A stretch of 64,000 nucleotides of DNA, from contig JAIYCY010000016.1 of NCBI GenBank assembly GCA_027487775.1, positions 62,001-126,000 on the forward strand. Direction: 5' to 3'. Origin of the DNA: Planctomycetaceae bacterium. Its GTDB lineage: Bacteria > Planctomycetota > Phycisphaerae > Tepidisphaerales > Tepidisphaeraceae. Shown here piece by piece: positions 13,262 through 21,448 of the stretch. The position numbers and the translations under genes are program-made. Within the stretch, counting starts at the first letter, position 1, and each line of letters starts with the position of its first letter. Under the pieces are notes generated by a model. That model saw nothing but the letters and a program-made list of their open reading frames with translations, had not been told where the DNA came from and searched no databases.

Positions 13262-15124
13262 TCACTCCACCGTCACGCTCTTGGCGAGGTTGCGCGGCTT
13301 GTCGACGTTGCATCCGCGCAGGACGGCGGCGTGATAGGCCATCAGTTGCAGCGGCACCACACTGAGAAGCGGCTGCAGCGGTTCGAGCGTATGCGGGATC
13401 TCCACCACATGTCGGCTGTGGCGGTGAATATCTTTATCCCCTTCGGTTGCGATCGCGATCACTTCTCCGCCTCGCGCCCGGACTTCCTCGATGTTACTCA
13501 CGACCTTCTCGTACTGGCTTCCCTTGGTCGCGATGAAGACGACGGGCATCCCCGGATTGATCAGCGCGATTGGCCCGTGTTTCATCTCTGCGGCGGGCAT
13601 GCCCTCGGCGTGGATGTAACTGATTTCCTTGATCTTCAGGGCCCCCTCCAGCGCGACCGGATAGTGATACCCGCGCCCGAGGAACAGCCAGTTCTCGCGC
13701 TCTACAAACTGCCGCGTGATGTCACAGACCTGCTGACTGACATTCAACAGCCGTTCCATCTGCTCAGGAATCGCGACCATCGCATCGATCAATTCCTGGT
13801 GCTGACTCTGACTCATGAAGCGGCGTCGACCGACATACAGCGACAGCATGGTGAGGACGGCCATCTGACAGGTGAACGCCTTCGTGCTGGCCACACCCAC
13901 TTCCGGACCGGCGTGCAGATAGATACCCGCGTCGGTCTCGCGTGCGATGGTCGACCCCACGACATTCACGGCCCCGATCGCGATCGCACCCTTTTCCTTG
14001 GCTTCACGAAGCGCCCAGAGCGTGTCGATCGTCTCGCCGCTCTGACTGATCGCCACACACACCGTGCTGTCCTCGATGATCGGATTGCGATAGCGAAACT
14101 CACTGGCATATGTGCATTCTGTCACGACCTTGGCGAGATCTTCCATGAGATAATCACCGACGAGGCCCGCATGGAATGCCGTTCCTTGTCCGGTGAGGAT
14201 GAATCGTTTGGCATTGACCAGTTCCTTGTGAACCTTACTGATCCCGCCGAGCACGATGCGACCTTCGCGTTGCTCGACGCGTCCGCGCATGCAGTTGCGC
14301 AGTGCGTTAGGCTGTTCGAAGATCTCCTTGAGCATGTAGTGCTCAAAATCGCCTAGTGCGTACTCCTCAAGTTTGACCTCAAGCTGCTGCACGACGGGCG
14401 AAATCTCGATGTCGTCGATCGTTGTCGTGGTGAACTGATCCGTACGGATGACGGCCATCTCGTTGTCATTGAGATAGATCACGCGGCTCGTATGTTCGAC
14501 GATGGCGGCCGCATCCGATGCGACGACGTACTCGTCATCCCCCACGCCGATGATCAGCGGACTCCCCTTCCGTGCGACGACCAGCGTGTCCGGTTCGTTG
14601 CGGCAGACCACCGCAATGCCGTACGTCCCCTCGACCTCATGCAGCGCGGCCTGCACCGCCTTGAGCAGGAAAGGCCCGTCGCTTCCGCGCGCGGCAGCAA
14701 GTTCGTTATAGAGGTGCCCCACCAGCATCGACAACACTTCCGTATCCGTCTGGCTCTTGAACGTGTACCCCTTTTCCTCGAGGAACTTCTTCAGCACGTG
14801 ATAGTTTTCGATGATCCCGTTGTGGACCAGTGCGATCGCATCGCCGGCGTCGAGGTGAGGGTGCGCGTTGGCCTCGGTCACTCCGCCGTGCGTTGCCCAT
14901 CGCGTATGGCTGATTCCGATGTGTGCCTGCGGGAGCGGCCTGTTCTCGATCGCGTCTTCGAGATTGCTGATCCGACCCACAGCCTTGCGAAGATGAAGCC
15001 GACCACCCGGATCGATCACCGCCACGCCAGCCGAGTCGTATCCACGATACTCCAGCCGCTTCAATCCCTCGACCAAAACCGGCTGAGCGAGCTTTCGACC
15101 GACATAAGCAACGATTCCACACAT
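13262..15124 (-). CDS. glmS: Glutamine--fructose-6-phosphate aminotransferase
   Basis: First enzyme of hexosamine synthesis: it converts fructose 6-phosphate and glutamine to glucosamine 6-phosphate and so feeds peptidoglycan and LPS precursors. It begins MCGIVAYVG, which places the N-terminal nucleophile cysteine directly after the initiator. A class II glutaminase domain (YRGYDSAG, SHTRWATHG) is followed by two SIS domains (GQGTAFHAG, ISQSGETIDT, LGRGYHYPVALEGALK) and the typical ending DKPRNLAKSVTVE. Its 620 residues are normal. The longer frame starting at 15235 is rejected because the cysteine must be residue 2 and a GGAAGGA-like ribosome binding site precedes 15124. No glmS ribozyme core was recognised upstream. 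Confidence 0.97.
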   Translation of the reverse strand: MCGIVAYVGRKLAQPVLVEGLKRLEYRGYDSAGVAVIDPGGRLHLRKAVGRISNLEDAIENRPLPQAHIGISHTRWATHGGVTEANAHPHLDAGDAIALVHNGIIENYHVLKKFLEEKGYTFKSQTDTEVLSMLVGHLYNELAAARGSDGPFLLKAVQAALHEVEGTYGIAVVCRNEPDTLVVARKGSPLIIGVGDDEYVVASDAAAIVEHTSRVIYLNDNEMAVIRTDQFTTTTIDDIEISPVVQQLEVKLEEYALGDFEHYMLKEIFEQPNALRNCMRGRVEQREGRIVLGGISKVHKELVNAKRFILTGQGTAFHAGLVGDYLMEDLAKVVTECTYASEFRYRNPIIEDSTVCVAISQSGETIDTLWALREAKEKGAIAIGAVNVVGSTIARETDAGIYLHAGPEVGVASTKAFTCQMAVLTMLSLYVGRRRFMSQSQHQELIDAMVAIPEQMERLLNVSQQVCDITRQFVERENWLFLGRGYHYPVALEGALKIKEISYIHAEGMPAAEMKHGPIALINPGMPVVFIATKGSQYEKVVSNIEEVRARGGEVIAIATEGDKDIHRHSRHVVEIPHTLEPLQPLLSVVPLQLMAYHAAVLRGCNVDKPRNLAKSVTVE

Positions 15125-15401
15125 GTAACGGCATCCTTCCAATCGAATCCGCAATCGAAGTGACACTCCACGTCCGAAGTGACACGCGTAATCACACGAG
15201 TCCATTCCTCGTCCATCTGGTGCATCGACCCACAAGGGTCGAGTCTTCAGTATCGCTTACGAATTCAATGCCTGAGACTAGAATCGTTTTACCGGACGCA
15301 CAAGCAACTAATCAGAATCTCTCGGAAAAATCAGGCGTTATAGAATATACCCGACCACCATATGGCACCTTCCGACGGTCCTATCATGTTGAGATTCATC
15401 G

Positions 15402-15770
15402 ATGACGAGCAAAGACGAAAAGATCTGTACAAGTTGTGGCCGAGTGATGACGATGCGCAAAAAGTGGTCGCGCAACTGGGATGAAGTCCGGTACTGCTCC
15501 GACGCCTGCCGTCGGCGCCGGGTGAACGAGATCGATCTTCGCCTGGAGCAGACGATCCTGCAGCTTCTCGATGCTCGGGCATCCACCGCGACGATCTGTC
15601 CGAGCGAGGCCGCCCGGGCGATCGATCCCGCGAACTTCGACGCGCTCATGGAGCCCGCACGACGTGCCGCGCGTCGCCTCGTTGCGCAGAACCGAGTTGT
15701 CATCACGCAGGGCGGCCGCGTCGTTGATCCGTCCACCGCACGCGGCCCGATCCGCATTCGCCTCGTGTGA
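15402..15770 (+). CDS. DUF2256-DUF3253 fusion protein
   Basis: Small two-domain protein. The first 45 residues are a DUF2256-type zinc-ribbon-like segment (ICTSCGRVMTMRKKW...VRYCSDACRRRR) with four cysteines. The remainder matches DUF3253, a winged-helix-like domain (ATICPSEAAR... MEPARRAARRLVAQNRVVITQGG). The fusion is known in bacteria, but its function is not. The basic character and the winged-helix look suggest nucleic-acid binding, which is inference. It is divergent from glmS across about 277 bases of AT-richer sequence that must hold both promoters. Confidence 0.82.
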   Translation: MTSKDEKICTSCGRVMTMRKKWSRNWDEVRYCSDACRRRRVNEIDLRLEQTILQLLDARASTATICPSEAARAIDPANFDALMEPARRAARRLVAQNRVVITQGGRVVDPSTARGPIRIRLV

Positions 15771-15851
15771 TCCGCATTCGCCTCGTCTAGCGAAAACTCA
15801 AACCACCTACCACTGAATCGAAAGACGGTCGCCCGTCACGCTCGAACGCGT

Positions 15852-18800
15852 TCATCGTGCCGGCAGTTCGTCAATACCTTCCAGCTCTCGAATCACAAGA
15901 GCCCCGGTAAACAGCTCATCGCGCCCGTGATCAACCGGGCCCGCCCACGTGCTGCTGGTCGCGCTCGCGTCATGATGATGCGTGAAGTTGAATCGAATCA
16001 GCACCGGCCGACGCGACGGATCGCCCGCCATCGCCTGATCAAGCGCCCGCCAGGGAATCGCGACCTCGCCGCGCCAATCCGATGCATCGCTCGCGACTTC
16101 GTTGCGGTTGTGCGCTTGTGTGCTTCGTGCTGAGACCGGATCCACGCGACACGCATACCGCACGCCGCTCTCCAGCGGCTCCCATCCGCCTTCGCCCTCG
16201 CGCAGATCCAGTTTGCGTTCACTCCATTGTCCTCCATTGGGCTTGCACGAAACCACCAGCACCGGCCCGAGGGTTCCGTCTGCGTAAACGGGCTGAGCGA
16301 GAATCTGTACCAGATCCTCGCCCCATGCACGGCGTGCGTCGTACCGCACAAAGTTTTGTCGCCGGGCGGTTCGATCGTCTGACAAGCCGGTCACCTTAAA
16401 CGCCAGATAAAAATGTCCTTCGCTCCACGCCGAGTAGATCGACGATGCCATGGCGGTCGGTCGTGCGGCGTGACTTAAGACGCTCGGTCGATCCAGCATC
16501 CGCACGAGCGGCCCCTGATGCATCGCATCGTCCCCCGTCCAATCGCCGAGCGCGCCATCGATCTGCAGGTTTCCTTCGCGTCGTCGCGAGATCGCCAGAG
16601 GCACTCGAAGTTCGCTCACCGTCGTTCGGCGCGTGAATCCGTGCGTAAACTCGACGCCCACGTTCGCCCCCGACGTCACATCCAAACGCTCCGGTTCCAC
16701 GGTCGCTGCCAGTGCGTATCGCGCCACGCGATAAGTCGCCAGAGGAGGAACAGCCATCGGCTCAGGATTCACGCGCCACCCCGACGGCACTTCGGCGAAT
16801 CGAAGTGCGTTGTCAGCGGGCGTCGCGTCACTGGCGTTGTAGAGATCGATCCCCACTCGAACATCAATCCGATTCGGATCCTCGTTCGACGGCGCGATGA
16901 TCGTCGATCGCCCGAGAAGCAGCGGCTTTTCGATCGGCTCCATCCATCGCAGCGTGTCGATATTCAGGGCGTTGCGATCCTTCTCGTTCATCGTCGCGCC
17001 CGGCGGACGCAATTCGATCAGGCGTGCCAGGAGCACCATCGCCGCATCCCATGCATTCGGATCGATCGTCCCGCTCATCAGCGCGTACATCGGATCGGCA
17101 TCCTGCGCTGGCAGCAATTCGACGGGTTTGGTCAGAAGTCGCGCCATCAGCAGCGCATTGATCCGCTCTCCGCGTTCGCGCGCGAGCATCAGATACTCAT
17201 AATCCTGTTGTGCCCGCCTGAGCCACTTGAGCGGTAAGGAAGGGACCGGTCCCTCCACGCCAAACCAGCTGCCCGGATAGAACCAGGTCAACTCATCTGG
17301 ATCGGCAGCCACGTCAAGACTCTCCGCGCCGGGAAGCGTCGAGCCGAATCGAATCACATTCGATCCGCGCAGGAAGGCGAGAAACGCCCAGACGCGCACG
17401 TCCGCTTCGCTCGCACCGGCGCCGGCATAGGGCACCAGCGCGCGATCCCGTGCATCCAAATGCGTCGCCCGCGCACCGCTCGCGGCACCCGTCGCGCCGC
17501 TCGATCCGACTCCCGCGGCTGATGCTGCTCCCGATGCTGCGTCCAACGCCACTCGACGCATCGGACTCGCGCTGACCAAACCCGGCGCGAGCGTCACCAA
17601 TCGATCCGCCTGCGTCTGGACGGGTCGATCATTGCCATCCGTCTCGGCAAAACTCACACGCTCATCTTCGAGGGGAACCAGCACACGCAACCGCGGATGC
17701 GATGCAAGCGCGAGCGCCGCGTCTGCAAGAATGGCGCGGGTCTGATGTGCCCGAGACTCTGCCGTCACTTGCGGCGCATCGATCCAGAACGGCATCCGCA
17801 TGAGCGTGTCAAGCGCATCAAAGTGCGCAGCAGCTTCTCGTAGATACTGCTGCTGCGCCGACTGTGTATAGCTGGCCAGTTGATCCACACGCGGGAGCGG
17901 CCAGGGTCCGAGTGGTTCTCGATCGGCAAAAGCACTGCCATCGAGCCATCCGCCCGTGATGCTGTCAAAGCCCCGCCAATCCACATCGGGCGGCTGACCT
18001 GCGCGCCACTTCACCAGCGGCTGCAAACGATCGATCCAAACGTTCACACGATGCTGTTGAGCCGTCCGCACGATCGCATCCAGCGTCGCGATCGACTCGA
18101 CATAACGGGGATCGTCCCGCCGCATCAATCGGGGCGTGACCGCCTCAAACGCATTGGGAAAATGCACGCCCAGTCGATCCCACGTCACATCACCCAGCAT
18201 CTGCAGGTTGCGACGATCCGGCAAAACAAAGTCATACACCGTCAACGAATACCGCAATCCCCCCGCCACCACGCGACCCCGCGCATCCAGCACCTCAATC
18301 TCGCCCACATACTCGCCCGGTAGCGCCTCAAGCGGTACGCGCACATCCACCCACAACCGAATCACACCCGTGGATCGCCCGGGCACAAACCTCGCTGCAG
18401 CGTCACCAACGCCCGCGCTGGCTCCCCGTTCATCTACCCTGCCCGAGTCGCGAAGTGTCGCGAGATCGATCCGATTCTGCACGAGGGAGACTGGCAAGAT
18501 GGCCCGCGGCTGCTTTCGCGTGGCCACATCGATCGAACCGACGTGCCTCACGTAGCTCGCACGATTCAGATCCGCCGGCACATCCACCAACTGCCCGACG
18601 TTCATCACAAACTCCGCAGCTGCAACAGGTGTCCTGCCTCTGCCTCCCGCCTCTTGATCCGGATTCTGTCCGCGTCCCGCGTCATTCACGCGCGGCCTCG
18701 GCGCGTTCATCCGCAGCGACACACCACGCACCCGTGACAACTCACGTCCATCCACCTCCATTGCAAGCCCGATCCACTCGTTCCGCGCTCCCGCTAGTCG

Positions 18801-19040
18801 AATCGAAGGCAACCCACTCACACCGTCCGAATCGATCCGAATCCCCCGCACCACGCCAACGGTATCACCGTCATCAACCCCGCTAGCATTCCCGCGCCCC
18901 GTCTGTGCCGCCCCCATGCGCGCAAATCCCAGGATCACCACAGCACCCGCGAAAACAGCCGCCACACACCAACCAAAAACCGACCGCCCCAAAACAGGCC
19001 CGGACACCATCGCCCGATCGTACGATCCGTTCATCGCCAT
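15852..19040 (-). CDS. Secreted DUF4091 glycoside-hydrolase-like protein with CBM9-like C-terminus
   Basis: Large exported protein of about 1062 residues. The N-terminal hydrophobic segment (FGWCVAAVFAGAVVILGFA) serves as signal peptide or anchor. A beta-rich region (about 60-280) precedes a TIM-barrel-like domain. That domain ends in the DUF4091-type signature of a FYPG motif followed by SLPLKWLRRAQQDYEYL. The last 200 residues look like a CBM9/DOMON-type sugar-binding domain (IDGALGDWTGDD, YSAWSEGHFYLAFKVTG, WRGEVAIPWRAL). A polysaccharide-degrading role is likely but the substrate is unknown. An Ala/Gly/Ser linker lies near residue 510. The ATG at 19040 is preferred over GTG 19055 because GAAGGGTGAAG precedes it. 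Confidence 0.8.
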   Translation of the reverse strand: MAMNGSYDRAMVSGPVLGRSVFGWCVAAVFAGAVVILGFARMGAAQTGRGNASGVDDGDTVGVVRGIRIDSDGVSGLPSIRLAGARNEWIGLAMEVDGRELSRVRGVSLRMNAPRPRVNDAGRGQNPDQEAGGRGRTPVAAAEFVMNVGQLVDVPADLNRASYVRHVGSIDVATRKQPRAILPVSLVQNRIDLATLRDSGRVDERGASAGVGDAAARFVPGRSTGVIRLWVDVRVPLEALPGEYVGEIEVLDARGRVVAGGLRYSLTVYDFVLPDRRNLQMLGDVTWDRLGVHFPNAFEAVTPRLMRRDDPRYVESIATLDAIVRTAQQHRVNVWIDRLQPLVKWRAGQPPDVDWRGFDSITGGWLDGSAFADREPLGPWPLPRVDQLASYTQSAQQQYLREAAAHFDALDTLMRMPFWIDAPQVTAESRAHQTRAILADAALALASHPRLRVLVPLEDERVSFAETDGNDRPVQTQADRLVTLAPGLVSASPMRRVALDAASGAASAAGVGSSGATGAASGARATHLDARDRALVPYAGAGASEADVRVWAFLAFLRGSNVIRFGSTLPGAESLDVAADPDELTWFYPGSWFGVEGPVPSLPLKWLRRAQQDYEYLMLARERGERINALLMARLLTKPVELLPAQDADPMYALMSGTIDPNAWDAAMVLLARLIELRPPGATMNEKDRNALNIDTLRWMEPIEKPLLLGRSTIIAPSNEDPNRIDVRVGIDLYNASDATPADNALRFAEVPSGWRVNPEPMAVPPLATYRVARYALAATVEPERLDVTSGANVGVEFTHGFTRRTTVSELRVPLAISRRREGNLQIDGALGDWTGDDAMHQGPLVRMLDRPSVLSHAARPTAMASSIYSAWSEGHFYLAFKVTGLSDDRTARRQNFVRYDARRAWGEDLVQILAQPVYADGTLGPVLVVSCKPNGGQWSERKLDLREGEGGWEPLESGVRYACRVDPVSARSTQAHNRNEVASDASDWRGEVAIPWRALDQAMAGDPSRRPVLIRFNFTHHHDASATSSTWAGPVDHGRDELFTGALVIRELEGIDELPAR

Positions 19041-19504
19041 AACTTCACCCTTCACGACTGGCTACTAACCGCATGCGCCCTGCAGGACGCTCAGAAACCA
19101 ATTCTTAATCTGCATCCCGAACTTGCACACAAATCAGGCAACCGCCTGCCGATTGACACGCCATCGCGCGGCCGACACCGTCACGTGCTCAGCCCGCCGG
19201 GATCAAATCCCGATCAAATCCCAACCATTTCAGCCCGATGACGCCGCCACTCATGAGCGGTCGATGCACTGAGATTCCATCCGATAACATATCACGATCC
19301 GCTCGCGTTTTCGCCTTGCAACCCTTGATCCATCAGGCAATTTCGCAATAAAGACGCCCCATCACCAAGGCCATGCCTCTCCATCACCCGTTCGCCTGTC
19401 AGGGCCTCTCCACGCCCTGCCCCCGTTTGTCGTAGCAATCCACTCAGCACCCAACTCGCAAAATTTTTCCGACACCCTTCCGATTGGCATCACATTCGCT
19501 GTAT
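19041..19504. other. Intergenic region without a recognised gene
   Basis: About 460 bases upstream of the DUF4091 gene and upstream of the RNA candidate. I see only a short direct repeat of ATCAAATCCC near 19203-19222 and an AT-rich stretch (AAAATTTTTCC) near 19459-19470 that could belong to a promoter for the RNA. Short open frames here lack coding character. Confidence 0.5.
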
Positions 19505-19721
19505 GGGGGAACGTCGGGCATGCAAGCTCGACAAACGCGAGAGTCAAGACCGGGTAAACTCGGGCCGATCGCTCAATAGAGAGGTCGTGACAGGTCGAGA
19601 GATTGCAAGACATCGTTTGCAATACCCCGTCCCGGATGCTGACGAACGCGTTTCTGAAATCGCTCCTCCTCCGCCGGGCTGCACGGACTCAACCCTCCGC
19701 CGTGCAGCCCTTCTTTTTTTT
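19505..19721 (+). ncRNA. Candidate structured non-coding RNA ending in an intrinsic terminator
   Basis: A stretch of about 215 bases folds by eye into a consistent structure. Nested closing helices pair AAACGCG (19533-19539) with CGCGTTT (19647-19653), GTCA (19543-19546) with TGAC (19640-19643), and CCGGG (19550-19554) with CCCGG (19631-19635). Inside are two arms. The first runs 19559-19599: CTCGG and CC pair with GGTCGAG, then GATC with GGTC, then a CTC-AATA-GAG tip. The second is a hairpin ATTGCAA/TTGCAAT (19602-19623). GGGGGA at 19505 can pair with TCCTCC near 19667. The 3' end is a textbook terminator. It does not match what I know of tmRNA, RNase P, SRP RNA or common riboswitches; a divergent 6S RNA or a leader of the next gene remains possible. 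Confidence 0.55.
19676..19721 (+). terminator. Strong intrinsic terminator
   Basis: A perfect 11-bp stem, GGGCTGCACGG (19676-19686) with CCGTGCAGCCC (19700-19710), a 13-base loop, and then TTCTTTTTTTT. It points right. No protein gene ends just before it, so it must end either a non-coding RNA or an attenuated leader of the uracil-DNA glycosylase gene. Confidence 0.9.
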
Positions 19722-19798
19722 CCATACCGAATCGGCCTGTCGCACTCAGATCGGCCTCGGGTTTCGACCTGCCGATGTTGAGTTGAATTGTTGATCTC

Positions 19799-20824
19799 AT
19801 GAGGCACCCCCGGGCGTTGGCTAGGTCGCACAAGTTTTGCCATGCCCGCCACAACGCGGTAAGACGAGCGGTCGTGACCGACGACGTTCTCAGTTCCGAA
19901 GGCCCGCCGCGACCGTCGCCCGCAGCGATCGCCCGCGCCACCATCCGACGCGCCCTCCGCGCTGAGGCCGCCCTCGGACAGCGCCTCGTCCCGAAGCTAC
20001 GGCGTTCAACTTCGACACAACCGCGCACCGCCGACGCGCTCACGTCAATCAGTCCACAGAGTCAGGGTCAAGGGTCGACATCGTCATCCCTCCAACGCGG
20101 CCCCATCCCAAGGAACGCTTCGACGCCATCCATCGGCGATCAACCCCACACCGACGTCGCCGGCCCGTCGGTCGAGCCCCTCGGACCACATCGTCCACTC
20201 TTCGCGGATCCGCCACTCGACCGGGCCGCGCGAATCACGCATTTGGATCAGCTCGATCGCGATCATGTGCGCGCATGCCAGAAGTGCCGACTCTGTCAGA
20301 CGCGCACACAGACCGTTTTCGGTGTCGGCGACCCCGAAGCCGACATCTTCTTCATCGGCGAAGGCCCCGGTGAAAACGAAGACCTCCGCGGCGAGCCCTT
20401 CGTCGGTCGCGCAGGCGAACTCCTGACCAAGATGATCGGCGCGATGGGACTCTCGCGCGAAAGGGTCTACATCGCCAACATCGTGAAGTGTCGCCCGCCC
20501 AACAACCGAGCGCCCATGCCCGACGAGACCGCCGCCTGCACGCCCTACCTCGAGCAGCAACTCGCGCTGGTCCGTCCTCGCGCCATCGTCACGCTCGGAC
20601 TGCCCGCCACACAATACATGCTCCAATCCCGCGACCCCATGTCCCGACTCCGCGGACGATGGCACACCTGGCGCGGCATTGATCTCATGCCCACCTACCA
20701 TCCCGCCTACGTATTGCGTCAATACACGCCCGAAACACGACAGGCTGTATGGAGCGATCTCCAACTTGTGATGCAAAAAATCGGCCTAAAAATCCCTGCG
20801 AAAACCGGCGATTCCCCCTCCTGA
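19799..20824 (+). CDS. Uracil-DNA glycosylase, family 4
   Basis: Base-excision repair enzyme that removes uracil from DNA. The C-terminal 200 residues carry the family 4 signatures: the iron-sulfur cysteines CQKCRLC, the active-site [28 protein letters not shown], and [10 protein letters not shown]. About 130 N-terminal residues are low-complexity and basic, rich in Arg, Ser, Pro and Gln, and are probably disordered; family members often have shorter versions. The start is uncertain: ATG 19799 has no ribosome binding site, and GTG 19874 is a good alternative. The gene begins 78 bases after the terminator at 19721. Confidence 0.92.
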   Translation: MRHPRALARSHKFCHARHNAVRRAVVTDDVLSSEGPPRPSPAAIARATIRRALRAEAALGQRLVPKLRRSTSTQPRTADALTSISPQSQGQGSTSSSLQRGPIPRNASTPSIGDQPHTDVAGPSVEPLGPHRPLFADPPLDRAARITHLDQLDRDHVRACQKCRLCQTRTQTVFGVGDPEADIFFIGEGPGENEDLRGEPFVGRAGELLTKMIGAMGLSRERVYIANIVKCRPPNNRAPMPDETAACTPYLEQQLALVRPRAIVTLGLPATQYMLQSRDPMSRLRGRWHTWRGIDLMPTYHPAYVLRQYTPETRQAVWSDLQLVMQKIGLKIPAKTGDSPS

Positions 20825-21448
20825 TCTATTGACAATTTCGCCTCGCCCGACACGTTCGCATCGTGATCGGGGGTGATCAAAAAAAAAGTTTTGCGCTAAG
20901 CCACGATCCCTTGCATCGTTGCGTTCACTCCGCCGACCATCACACGCATCAGAGAGTGACTTGGGGATAACTTCTGCTATCCTCCTCGTTCGCATAACGA
21001 CTCGATCAAGACCCGCCACCCGATCCACGACCCAGAAGTCAGACCACGACACGAATCAAGAACTACAACACCAATCAAGAACCAAAACACCAATCAAGAG
21101 CCAAAACACAAACCAAGACTCACCACCCGATGCAAGACGCTGAAATGAACAAGGCCGACCAACGATCAAGACACACTTCCTCTGAATCCAAGACATGTAA
21201 CCGTGAAGGCCAAGCGACGAATCAAGTACGACACTTCGAGCCAGGCGACTAACACGCCCAATTGAATACGACGGGCCACCGACGTCAGACGATCCATCCA
21301 ACGGATTGCTTTTGGCGAAGGCTTTTCTCTTTCGCGCCAGATTCGTCGAGCAGGATGCAGATAAACTTCAGGTCGCGAAACAGGAGATGCAACGGATGCA
21401 TGCCTCGCGGCTGAACTGTAATGAACGACCAAGCTCCGGGGCACGCCG
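20825..21448. other. dnaA leader region, possible origin-proximal sequence
   Basis: A 620-base stretch with no convincing gene. It holds an A-tract (GATC then nine A) near 20877-20889, one DnaA-box-like site TGGGGATAA (20962-20970, one mismatch to TTATCCACA in reverse), and four 19-bp tandem repeats at 21051-21126. The strand equivalent to the mRNA is notably poor in T between about 21010 and 21130. A TTGACA at 20829 lacks a convincing -10 box. Confidence 0.5.
21051..21126 (+). repeat. Four 19-bp tandem repeats upstream of dnaA
   Basis: Copies start at 21051, 21070, 21089 and 21108. The two central ones are nearly identical (ACCAATCAAGAACCAAAAC and the same with one change); the outer two are degenerate. 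The units contain almost no T on the plus strand. The iteron-like arrangement ahead of dnaA suggests a protein-binding or unwinding role, but the sequence does not match the DnaA box. Confidence 0.75.

Noticed and set aside
13220-14356. Plus-strand frame of 378 codons opposite glmS
   Set aside because: Composition rich in His, Arg and Asp mirrors the opposite strand; glmS is certain here.
15125-15401. Possible glmS ribozyme upstream of glmS
   Set aside because: I could not find the conserved core or pairing pattern; only AT-richer promoter-like sequence is seen.
19503-19852. Short frames crossing the RNA candidate on both strands
   Set aside because: No ribosome binding site or family similarity, and they run through the terminator hairpin.
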